Shown: in pieces, positions 56,317 through 64,000 of the stretch
Position numbering within the stretch: position 1 is the first letter of the stretch
How the letters are laid out: every line of letters begins with the position of its first letter
Assembly: GCA_963764215.1 (NCBI GenBank)
Contig: CAVXRS010000005.1
Span: 62,001 to 126,000 of the forward strand
Direction: 5' to 3'
Length of the DNA stretch: 64,000 bases
Origin: JAFDWI01 sp963764215
GTDB taxonomy: Bacteria > Actinomycetota > Acidimicrobiia > Acidimicrobiales > Iamiaceae
The notes under the pieces: generated by a model
Databases searched by the model: none
The model's input: the letters and a program-made list of their open reading frames with translations, nothing else
What the model was told of the DNA's origin: nothing
Made by a program: the position numbers and the translations under genes

Positions 56317-57101
56317 ATGACCGCACTGATCATCGTCATCGCCATCATCGTCATCCTGGCGATCATCGCCGCGGTGTTCTTCGTCCTGGGGCGTCGCGAC
56401 ACGACCCGGGCCATCGGCACGCTCTCGGCCGAGACGAAGTCCCGGGACCTCGCCGGCCGGTCCAGTGAGCTGGTTCGTCGACAGGCCGACGTCGAACCGT
56501 GGACCCCACCGACCCCCGAGCAGGTCGGCACCACTCGGCGGCAGTTCCTCAACCGTGGCATCTGGGGCCTGACGGGCCTCGCCATCGTCGGCACGGGCAC
56601 CGGCCTGCTCAGCTTCCTGTGGCCTCGGATCTCCGGTGGGTTCGGTTCGAAGATCTCCCTGGGCATAGATCAGCGACCTCAAGAAACAGATCACCAAGGG
56701 ACAACGGCTTCTACTACATCCCCGAAGGCAAGTTGTACGTCACGGAGTATCCGATCGAGGACCTCCCCAAGGCCAAGAAGGTCTACACCGCCGCCGAGCT
56801 CGCGGTCATGGACGCCAGGGCGTGGCCGTGCTCTACCAGAAGTGTCCGCACCTCGGTTGCCGGGTGCCGCCGTGCTACACGTCCCAGTGGTTCGAGTGTC
56901 CGTGCCACGGTTCGCAGTACAGCCAGGTCGGTGAATACGAAGCTGGGCCGGCCCCGCGTGGCATGGACCGATTCTCCTGTTCGGTCTCCGGTGGTACCGT
57001 CACCGCCGACACCGGCGCGGTGATCCAGGGGCCCGCCCGATGGGACCGACACCACCGGTCAGGAACCGGCAGGCCCGCACTGCGTGACCGGCGGCGAATG
57101 A
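56317..57101 (+). CDS. Rieske iron-sulfur subunit of complex III (two or three frameshifts)
   Basis: About 260 residues: an N-terminal helix (ALIIVIAIIVILAIIAAVFF), a second helix after TRRQFLNRGIWGLTG, and a C-terminal 2Fe-2S domain with QKCPHLGCRVPPCYTSQWFE then CPCHGSQYS, the two Rieske boxes. Breaks near 56670, 56815 and 57030. The likely stop is TGA at 57099, after GQEPAGPHCVTGGE. The TRR sequence may allow Tat-type handling of the folded domain. Confidence 0.9.
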
Positions 57102-57117
57102 TCGGAGCGATGCAACC

Positions 57118-58276
57118 ATGATTCTCGCCACGGTCCAAACCTCCGATCGGGTACATCATCCTGTTCCTCGTCTGCCTCTCGAGCGTCGCCTACGCCTCGC
57201 CACATGCGCGAGGGCAAACCGGCGGTCGGGTTCCGAGGTGGCCGCTCGCCCCCAACCGGAAGCCGTACTACGACGACCGGACGCTGGAGACGACCCGGCT
57301 CGACCCGTGCGTTGGTGATGGCGTTCGTGGCGTTGGCCTTCATCTCCCTCGTGCTGCCCCTGTACTGGCTGCGGGAGCCGGCGCGGTTGGCGAACGCGAC
57401 CAAGGGCGGAGAGCAGTCGTTCGTCGACACCGGGGCCAAGCTGTTCGGGGCCAACTCTCCCGGCAACCCGCAGGGCTCGGATGCGCCGACTGCCACGGTG
57501 CGACGGGCGCCGGCGGGACGGCCAGCTACACGATCACCGACTAGCGCCGGTCGCTTTCTGCAACAGGTGAACTGGCAGGCGCCGGCACTCGACACCGCGT
57601 CACTGCGGTTCAACCGCGCAGAGTTGCGCTACATCATCACCTACGGCCGTCCGTTCTCGCCGATGGCCGCATGGGGAGTCCCCGGTGGAGGTTCAGAGGG
57701 ACCGCAGGCCATCGAGGACATCATCTCCTACATCGACTCGATCACGATCTCGTCCAAGAAGGCCCACGCCCAGGTGGTCGAAGGCCTGGCCAAGGAGAAG
57801 GCCGCGGCGAAGGCGGCGGGACATCCGTATGCGACCGACGGTCAGGCACTGTTCAACCTCGGCTACTACTCCGGGTTCGCCGGGGGCGCCTACTCCTGCG
57901 GACGGTGCCACACCCAGGGATGGTCCTACGGCCAGAAGAGAGCGATGGGGACGGTGCCTACGGTCCGAACCTCACTGCCGAGACCTCGCAGTTCCCCGGA
58001 TCGACGCAGGGATCGCTTCGATGGTCGACTTCGTCTGCCAGGGGTCCGTGCAGGGGAAGCAGTACGGGGTGCACGGGATGGGCACCGGCCGGATGCCGGC
58101 GTTCTGCCAGACCAAGCCCTACAACCCCGACAGCGACCTGATGGCCAGCCAGCCCCACATCGCAACCAGGAGCGTTCGCACCGCGGACAGGGATGCACGC
58201 CCAGGGAGTGCCAGGATCGCATACGTGCGGGGCCGATGCGTCGCCGACACCGTCCCAGTACGTGAGGGGTCTGTAA
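57118..58276 (+). CDS. Membrane-anchored diheme cytochrome c of complex III (many frameshifts)
   Basis: About 385 residues when rejoined. Helices IGYIILFLVCLSSVAYA and ALVMAFVALAFISLVLPLYW, then two heme sites, CADCH (57482-57496) and CGRCH (57897-57911), each in a cytochrome c domain (RYIITYGRPFSPMAAWGVPG; GTGRMPAFCQTKPYNPDSDL). Breaks occur near 57145, 57195, 57300, 57480, 57545, 57690, 57945, 58000 and 58160. The end is probably YVRGL then TAA at 58274. It likely replaces cytochrome c1. Confidence 0.78.
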
Positions 58277-58280
58277 GCTA

Positions 58281-59231
58281 ATGGTCCACCTGTTGGCTTC
58301 ACTCACCTGGGACCCCGGTATCCGGGGGATTCTCGTCGTCGTGCTCGCCGTGACGGTGCTCTGTGGGACGCCATTGATCCTGCTGATCACCAACTCGGAT
58401 CGCGGCTGGGGATCCACATCGCGGCCACCGCGATCTTCGGCTGGCTCACGCTGATGTGCCTGTTCTGGGCCATCTACGCGTTGGGCTACCACGGGCCCGC
58501 GCCGACCTGGAACGTGCTCGAGTCTCGCAACACGCCCGGGAGCTGCCCGGAACTCCCAACTCCACAACGTGCCCCAGCCCGGTGACCTTCCCAAGACGCC
58601 GGCAGCAATACGTCACATCCAACACGCACGTCGCCAAGGCCTCAAAGGGCGGCCCGGCAAACCGACGATGGGCGACGTGGTCGCTGCCGATCCCTCGATC
58701 GCGAAGGAGCTGCAGTCCAAGCTGAACGGCTGGAGATCGTCTCCGCCGCGAACGGGCCGTTACGGGGACACGCTCGACGGCCGTCGGCAACTATCTGCAG
58801 CAGAACGGCTTCGACGGCGAGAGTTCGAGTTCGTCGTCGAGCTACGTGGTGACATCGGTGTTCCAGAAGGGTGGCAAGCCCGCACGCCAGAACGACTCGG
58901 TGATGGACAGCGCGATCGCGAATCGCATCGAGACCACCGCGATGATGCTCGTCGGCGACAACCCGGCCCACTACGCCGTGGTGCAGGTCCGCCCACCATC
59001 GCCCAGACGGCGCTGCCCGGCGAGCCCCCGCCCCAAGCCGGTGGCCGACCCGAACCAGCCCATGATCAACGTGCTGTTGGTCCGGAATCTGGGTGCCGTC
59101 CGTCAACCCGGCTTCGCGTTCGGCACCTCAGCCTGGTGATCTTCCTGATCCTGGTCTTCAGCCTGCACAGCCGGGACAAGGCGGGGATGGCGGCTCGGCG
59201 GGCTGCCGAACTCGCGGAAAGCGGGGTGTGA
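58281..59231 (+). CDS. Unknown membrane protein between complex III and complex I genes (many frameshifts)
   Basis: About 310 residues rejoined: VHLLASLTWDPGIRGILVVV with two N-terminal helices (TAIFGWLTLMCLFWAIYALG YH region), a long soluble part (PQPGDLPKTPAA; AKELQSKLNGW; VFQKGGKPARQNDSVMDSAI then ANRIETTAMMLVGDNPAHYA), and a C-terminal helix (LVIFLILVFSLHSRDKAGMA). Breaks near 58400, 58550, 58610, 58740, 58790, 58990 and 59130. I recognise no family. ATG 58281 overlaps the preceding frame's end; the stop is 3 bases before nuoA. Confidence 0.6.
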
Positions 59232-59234
59232 GCA

Positions 59235-59707
59235 GTGGCCCAGTACCTTCCGATCGTCATGCATTTCGATGCTGGTCGTGGCCTTCGCCATCGGCCAGAT
59301 CTTCGCGGCCCGGCTGCTCGCGGCCCGCGCAACGCCAACAACGCCAAGAACGCGCCCTACGAGTGCGGCATCATCCCGTCGAGATGGATCCGCCCGAAGC
59401 GCTTCCCGGTGCGCTTCTACCTCGTCGCCATGATCTTCATCGTGTTCGACGTCGAGGTGATCTTCCTCTACCCGTACGTGCTGCATGTACCGCTCGCTCG
59501 GCATCTTCGGCCTGATCGAGATGATCGTGTTCTCGGTCGCGGTCATGGCGTGTCTGGTGTTCCTGCTCGCCAACGGGGCGCTCGACTGGGGTCCCGCCGA
59601 CGTCGTGCGCCGACCGCGACGCGGTCGTGCGGGTCACCGCACCGCGAAGAGCGGTCCGTCTGGTCGGCCGCGAAGGCCGGGACCCGAATCACGAGGTGGC
59701 GGCCTGA
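59235..59707 (+). CDS. nuoA: NADH-quinone oxidoreductase subunit A (several frameshifts)
   Basis: Small membrane subunit with three helices, about 155 residues. VAQYLPIVMHF, MLVVAFAIGQIFAARLLAA, NAPYECGI, RPKRFPVRFYLVAMIFIVFD then VEVIFLYPY, and MYRSLGIFGLIEMIVFSVAV; ends GREGRDPNHEVAA. Breaks near 59268, 59330, 59380, 59485 and 59605. GTG 59235 follows the previous stop by 3 bp; the TGA overlaps the nuoB ATG. Confidence 0.88.
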
Positions 59708-60297
59708 TGGGGCAGCTCTCGGACATTCGCGACTCGGCCTCGCCGGGATCGAGCACAACTTCCTGACCGCGAAGGTCGAGGACCTCCTCCGCTGGGCTGC
59801 GGTACCGCTCCAGTTGGGGGGCGACCTTCGGGCCGGCCTGCTGCGCCATCGAGATGATGGCCGGCGGCGGGCCCCACTACGACATGGCCCGTTTCGGGAT
59901 GGAGGTGTGGCGGGCGTCGCCCCGCCAGGCCGACATCATCATCGTCGCCGGACGGGTCTCGCAGAAGATGGCGCCGGTGCTGCGCAACATCTACGACCAG
60001 ATGAGCGAGCCGAAATGGGTCATCTCGATGGGCGTGTGTGCGTCGACCGGCGGCATGTTCAACAACTACGCCATCGTCCAGGGAGTGGACGAGGTCATCC
60101 CGGTGGACGTCTACGCGCCCGGTTGCCCGCCGAACCCCGAGACCCTGATCCACTCGATCATGTCGCTGCACGGCTTGATCCGTTCGGACGAGATCTTCAT
60201 CCGACGTGACGCCAACGGCGGGGGCGCCGGCGTCCACATCGACGCGCAGCCGGCGCCGCCGGCGACGTCGGTGCAGTTGACGGGTCCCCGTCGCTGA
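59707..60297 (+). CDS. nuoB: NADH-quinone oxidoreductase subunit B (two or more frameshifts)
   Basis: Carrier of the N2 cluster next to the quinone site, about 196 residues. GLAGIEHNFLTAKVEDLLRW, break near 59803, ACCAIEMMAGGGPHYDMARF with the tandem Cys, EVWRASPRQADIIIVAGRVS, WVISMGVCASTGGMFNNYAI and DVYAPGCPPNPETLIHSI give all cluster ligands. An earlier break near 59740 follows MGQLSDIRDS. The stop overlaps the nuoC ATG (TGATG). Confidence 0.92.
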
Positions 60298-60838
60298 TGG
60301 CCGGAGACGGCACCGACGTGAAGGCGCGCGCCGGAGACGAGGCGGGTGACGCTCCGAACCGCGCCACGAGCTGCACGGCTGTCCGCTGACGATCAGCCAC
60401 AGCCAGGATGTCCTGCACGTCTCCCGTGACCGCCTGCGTGAGGTCGTCAAGGCGCTCGGCGACGACGGCTACTGCCAGTGTCTCGACTCGTGCGGGGTCG
60501 ACTACCTCGGCTACGAAGCCGACCGTGGGCTGCCCGACTCGGTGACCGCGGAGCGGTACGAAGTCGTGGTGACCCTGATCAACCACTCACAGCGCCGACT
60601 GATCCGCCTGCGCGTCCAGGTTCCCGCCGACGATCCGAGCTGTCCTTCGTTGTTCCGGCTCCATCCGGGCACCGAGGCGATGGAACGGGAGACGTTCGAC
60701 ATGTACGGGATCAACTTCCAGGACCACCCCGACATGACCCGCATCCTCATGCCCGAGGATTGGGAGGGCCACCCGTTGCGCAAGGACTACTCGGTGGGCC
60801 GCATTCCCGTGCAGTTCAAGGGAGCGCCGAGGCGATGA
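60297..60838 (+). CDS. nuoC: NADH-quinone oxidoreductase subunit C (one frameshift)
   Basis: About 180 residues of the peripheral arm. MAGDGTDVKARAGDEAGDAP, break near 60363, then PLTISHSQDVLHVSRDRLRE, CLDSCGVDYLGYEADRGLPD, SLFRLHPGTEAMERETFDMY then GINFQDHPDMTRILMPEDWE and HPLRKDYSVGRIPVQF (family end motif). The last bases overlap the nuoD ATG. Confidence 0.93.
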
Positions 60839-62149
60839 GCGCACCCGAGATCACCGACGAGGGAACCCAGGAACTGCAGTCCCGTGACCTGGTGACCGGG
60901 ATCGAGGCGCTGCGCGAAGCAGGCGCGGTGATGCGCCTGTCCGAATCCGATGCTGCGGTCCTGGCCGACCGGGCGCCTGCCGAAGGCGACACCACGGTGC
61001 TGAACATCGGCCCGCAGCACCCCTCCACCCACGGCGTCCTGCGGGTGATGGTCGAGCTCGAAGGTGAGCGGGCGCTGCGGGTCAAGCCCGTCGATGGGCT
61101 ACCTGCACACCGGCATGGAGAAGACCGGCGAGGAGCTCACCTACGCCCAGGGCGCCACGAACGTGACCCGCATGGACTACCTGTCGCCGTTGTTCAACGA
61201 GCTGACCTACTGCCTGGCCGCCGAACGCCTGCTCGACGTGGAGCTGCCCGAGCGGGCCATGTGGATCCGCATGCTGTTGTCCGAGGTGAACCGGCTGGCG
61301 AGCCACGCCACGTTCCTCGGCACCAACGGCATGGACCTCGCCGCGGTGTCCATGATGTTGTACGGCTTCCGCGACCGGGAAGTGCTCCTGCGATTCCTCG
61401 AGATGGTCACCGGCGTACGGATGAACCACAACTTCATCCGGGTCGGGGGCACCGCGGCCGACCTGCCCGACGGGTGGTCCAAGGCGCTCACCGGGATCCT
61501 GGACGAGATCGAGCGCCGTCTGGAGGAATACGACGTGCTGCTCACCAATCAGCCGATCTGGCAGGAACGCCTCCAGGGTGTCGGGGTCATCTCCACCGAG
61601 GAGGCTCTCGCGCTGGGCGCGACCGGGCCGATCCTGCGGGCCACGGGCTTCGCCTGGGACCTGCGCAAGCACATGCCGTATCTCGCGTACGACGAGGTCG
61701 ATTTCGATGTGGTGGTCGGACAGTACGGCGACTGCTTCGACCGGTACGCGGTCCGCCTGAACGAGATGCGCGAGTCGATCCGCATCCTGCGCCAGGTCAT
61801 CCACCGCATGCCCAAAGGTGACTACCGCGTCCAGGACAAGAAGATCACCCCACCGCCCCGGGCCCGGATCGACGAGTCGATGGAAGCGCTCATCCACCAC
61901 TTCAAGCTGTTCACCGAGGGCATCAAGGTCCCCGCCGGCGAGGCGTACGCCGCGGTCGAATCACCCCGCGGCGAAGTGGGCTGCTACATGGTCTCGGACG
62001 GAAGTGGCAAACCCTGGCGGATGCGGTGGCGGCCGCCGAGCTTCATCCATCTGCAGTGTCTGCCCCACATGATGCACCAGGGCACGATCGCCGATGCCGT
62101 GGCCGTGATCTCTTCGATCGACCCGGTTCTGGGCGAGGTGGACCGGTGA
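60835..62149 (+). CDS. nuoD: NADH-quinone oxidoreductase subunit D (one frameshift)
   Basis: 49-kDa-type subunit forming part of the quinone cavity, about 438 residues. VLNIGPQHPSTHGVLRVMVE, break near 61092, GYLHTGMEKTGEELTYAQGA, LPERAMWIRMLLSEVNRLAS then HATFLGTNGMD, GVRMNHNFIRVGGTAADLPD, and the end PPSFIHLQCLPHMMHQGTIA then DAVAVISSIDPVLGEVDR. The HGVLR and SSH-like positions of the family are intact. Confidence 0.95.
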
Positions 62150-62204
62150 CCGGCGTGCGCTCGTTTTGCCTCGTGTGGGCCGATTGCGATTCCTTGGAAG
62201 TCCC

Positions 62205-62852
62205 GTGCCACGCCTGACTGCCGAGAACACCGAACTCGCGACCGAGATCATCGGGCACTACCCGCGCCCGAAGTCCGCGCTCATCCCGTTGCTGCACCTG
62301 GCCCAGGAACAGGACGGTTGGGTCACCGACGAGGCGATGGTGCACATCGCGGAGCTCGTCGGGGTGACCCCGGCCGAGGTGCTCGGGGTGTGCAGCTTCT
62401 ACGAGATGTTCAAACGGGAGCCGGTCGGTCGGTATCTGGTGAACATCTGTCAGGGAATTTCCTGCACGGTCATGGGCGCCGAGGACCTCATCGGCCATGC
62501 GGAGGACTCGCTGGGCATCAAGGCCGGTTCCACGACCGGCGACGGAACCATCACCCTGGAGCGTGCCGAGTGTCAGGCGGCCTGCACCGAGGCGCCGTGT
62601 CTGCAGGTGAACTACCGCTACCGGTACCGGGTGACAGACGACGACTTCGATCAGCTCGTCTCCCAGCTCCGGGCCGGGGCGTTGGACGCCGAGATTCCAC
62701 CGCACGGAACGCTCGCCCGGCGCCCGGACCGCCAGCACATTCCCGCCGACAAGGCCTGTGGGCCCGCGCTGGTCGAGGGTTCGGGTGAGCCGGTGTGGAT
62801 CAAGCGGCACCGGGAAGCGGCCGCGGCATCGTCAGGGGGTGACGAGTCGTGA
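62205..62852 (+). CDS. nuoE: NADH-quinone oxidoreductase subunit E
   Basis: 24-kDa-type 2Fe-2S subunit, 215 residues. Cluster ligands: C-x4-C in NICQGISCTVMGAED and C-x3-C in AECQAACTEAPCLQVN. The N-terminal helical part (ALIPLLHLAQEQDGWVTDEA) is typical; the C-terminal ~40 residues are an extra basic tail. GTG 62205 reads VPRLTAENTELATEIIGHYP; the 55 bp after nuoD carry no other gene. The stop overlaps the nuoF GTG. Confidence 0.94.
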   Translation: MPRLTAENTELATEIIGHYPRPKSALIPLLHLAQEQDGWVTDEAMVHIAELVGVTPAEVLGVCSFYEMFKREPVGRYLVNICQGISCTVMGAEDLIGHAEDSLGIKAGSTTGDGTITLERAECQAACTEAPCLQVNYRYRYRVTDDDFDQLVSQLRAGALDAEIPPHGTLARRPDRQHIPADKACGPALVEGSGEPVWIKRHREAAAASSGGDES

Positions 62853-64000
62853 CCGAAGGGATCCCACAGATCGTCACCGGGCGGCTCGCTCAGTACGACG
62901 ACGCGCACGAGATCGAACGCTATGAGGCCACCGGTGGATATGCGGGTCTGCGCGCCGCGTTGGAGATGGCGCCCGCCGATGTCTCCCAGCAGGTGAAGGA
63001 CGCCTCGCTGCTGGGTCGGGGCGGTGCGGGCTTCCCCGCCGGCGTCAAGTGGGGCTTCTGCCCGCCCGACGTGTGGCCGCGCTACCTCGTGGTGAACGGT
63101 GACGAATCCGAACCGGGTACCTACAAGGACCGGATCCTCATGGAGCGGGACCCGCATCAGCTGATCGAAGGCATCCTCATCGCCTGCTACGCGATCGGCT
63201 GCGCGCAGGCGTTCCTGTACTGCCGCGGCGAGATGGCCCTGGCGCACGAGCGGCTCGGGAACGCGCTGAACGAGGCGTACGCGAAGGGATACGTGGGAAA
63301 GAACATCCTGGGTACCGACTACTCCGTCGACATCGTGTTGCACTGGGGGGCCGGCGCCTACATCGTGGGTGAGGAGACCGCGCTGATCGAGAGCCTGGAA
63401 GGCAACCGTGGGATGCCGCGGCTCAAGCCGCCGTACTTCCCGGCCGCCAAGGGCCTGTACCTCCAGCCGACCGTGGTCAACAACGTCGAGACCCTGTCGA
63501 ACCTCTCGTGGATCTTGACCCACGGCGCGGAGGAATTCCACGCGCTCGGTGCGGAAACCAGCCGGGGGACCAGGCTCTTCGCGGTGTCCGGGCACGTGAA
63601 GAATCCGGGGGTCCACGAAGTCGAATTCGGCGTCACCACCTTCCGTGACCTGATCTACGGTCACTCCGGTGGGATCCGTGAGGATCGCGCGCTCAAGGCG
63701 TTCATCCCCGGCGGCGCATCGTCTCCCTGGTTCTTCGAAGAACATCTCGATCTTCCCTTGGAGACCAAGGCCGTCGGTGACGCCGGGTCGATGCTCGGTT
63801 CGGGAGCGATCGTGGTGATGGACGAGACCACCGACCTGGTCAAGGCGTCACGCAGCCTCGTGCGCTTCTTCGCGGCCGAGTCGTGCGGAAAGTGCACGCC
63901 GTGCCGGGAAGGAACCACCTGGATGGAGCACATCCTGGACCGGATCATCGAAGGCCAGGGTCGGACCGAGGACATCGATCTGCTGCTGGACGTGTGCGAC
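62849..64000 (+). CDS. nuoF: NADH-quinone oxidoreductase subunit F (continues past window)
   Basis: 51-kDa-type subunit that binds NADH, FMN and the N3 4Fe-4S cluster. 384 codons are visible without a break: DASLLGRGGAGFPAGVKWGF (FMN), VVNGDESEPGTYKDR, GAGAYIVGEETALIESLEG, KPPYFPAAKGLYLQPTVVNN then VETLSN, and the cluster Cys in ESCGKCTPCREGT. About 50 more residues are expected to the right. GTG 62849 overlaps the nuoE stop (GTGA). Confidence 0.96.
   Translation, partial: MTEGIPQIVTGRLAQYDDAHEIERYEATGGYAGLRAALEMAPADVSQQVKDASLLGRGGAGFPAGVKWGFCPPDVWPRYLVVNGDESEPGTYKDRILMERDPHQLIEGILIACYAIGCAQAFLYCRGEMALAHERLGNALNEAYAKGYVGKNILGTDYSVDIVLHWGAGAYIVGEETALIESLEGNRGMPRLKPPYFPAAKGLYLQPTVVNNVETLSNLSWILTHGAEEFHALGAETSRGTRLFAVSGHVKNPGVHEVEFGVTTFRDLIYGHSGGIREDRALKAFIPGGASSPWFFEEHLDLPLETKAVGDAGSMLGSGAIVVMDETTDLVKASRSLVRFFAAESCGKCTPCREGTTWMEHILDRIIEGQGRTEDIDLLLDVCD

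Overview
This 64 kb window is high-GC chromosomal DNA from an actinomycete-type bacterium, probably an Acidimicrobiia-like lineage. The phylum call rests on a mycothiol glycosyltransferase (MshA), a BldD-type regulator, an RsiG-type c-di-GMP sensor, a rex-hemA-hemC-hemD cluster, a Cds1-type cysteine desulfhydrase, and many genes whose start codon lies 6-8 bases after a TANNNT box (leaderless transcripts). The finer placement is inference. No rRNA, tRNA, insertion sequence, prophage or CRISPR array was seen.

Layout. 0-10 kb: ethylmalonyl-CoA mutase and Aat on the minus strand, then tig-clpP-clpX, then a small-molecule catabolism group (class II aldolase, AllA-like protein, cupin, hydroxyacid dehydrogenase, RraA-like protein). 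10-16 kb: a TetR/ABC export operon, a PadR regulator with a broken membrane protein, and a DUF559/AbiEi-type gene flanked by inverted copies of a ~49-bp repeat. 16-26 kb: 3-hydroxyacyl-CoA dehydrogenase, an S51-like protein, a secreted cyclophilin, BldD, lysC-asd, an adenylate cyclase, a sphingosine-phosphate-lyase-like enzyme, and a tandem array of a structured ~100-bp repeat. 26-35 kb: a YhaO/YhaN-type DNA repair pair, a D-Ala-D-Ala carboxypeptidase, a histidine phosphatase, a CdsA-like membrane protein, RsiG and an XRE regulator. 35-40 kb: mshA, proC, a YbjN protein and an ABC-2 transporter. 40-52 kb: an acyl-CoA synthetase, a large membrane protein, rex-hemACD, divergent cds1, and hemB-hemL-zwf. 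52-64 kb: a geranylgeranyl/menaquinone reductase-like gene, cytochrome c, a menaquinol:cytochrome c reductase cluster with a split b6-type cytochrome b, then nuoA-F running off the right edge.

The last third forms a respiratory unit: heme synthesis under a redox sensor (Rex), quinone modification, complex III and complex I. BldD and RsiG both keep the residues known to bind c-di-GMP, so that signal is probably read here.

About 28 genes, many of them normally essential (clpX, hemB/C/L, nuoA-D, cytochrome b, Rieske), are interrupted by single-base frameshifts, densest at 34.9-38.9 kb and 56.6-60.4 kb. They look like uncorrected assembly errors, so I annotate these genes across the breaks and give approximate break points. 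Starts and ends of the worst-affected genes are approximate.
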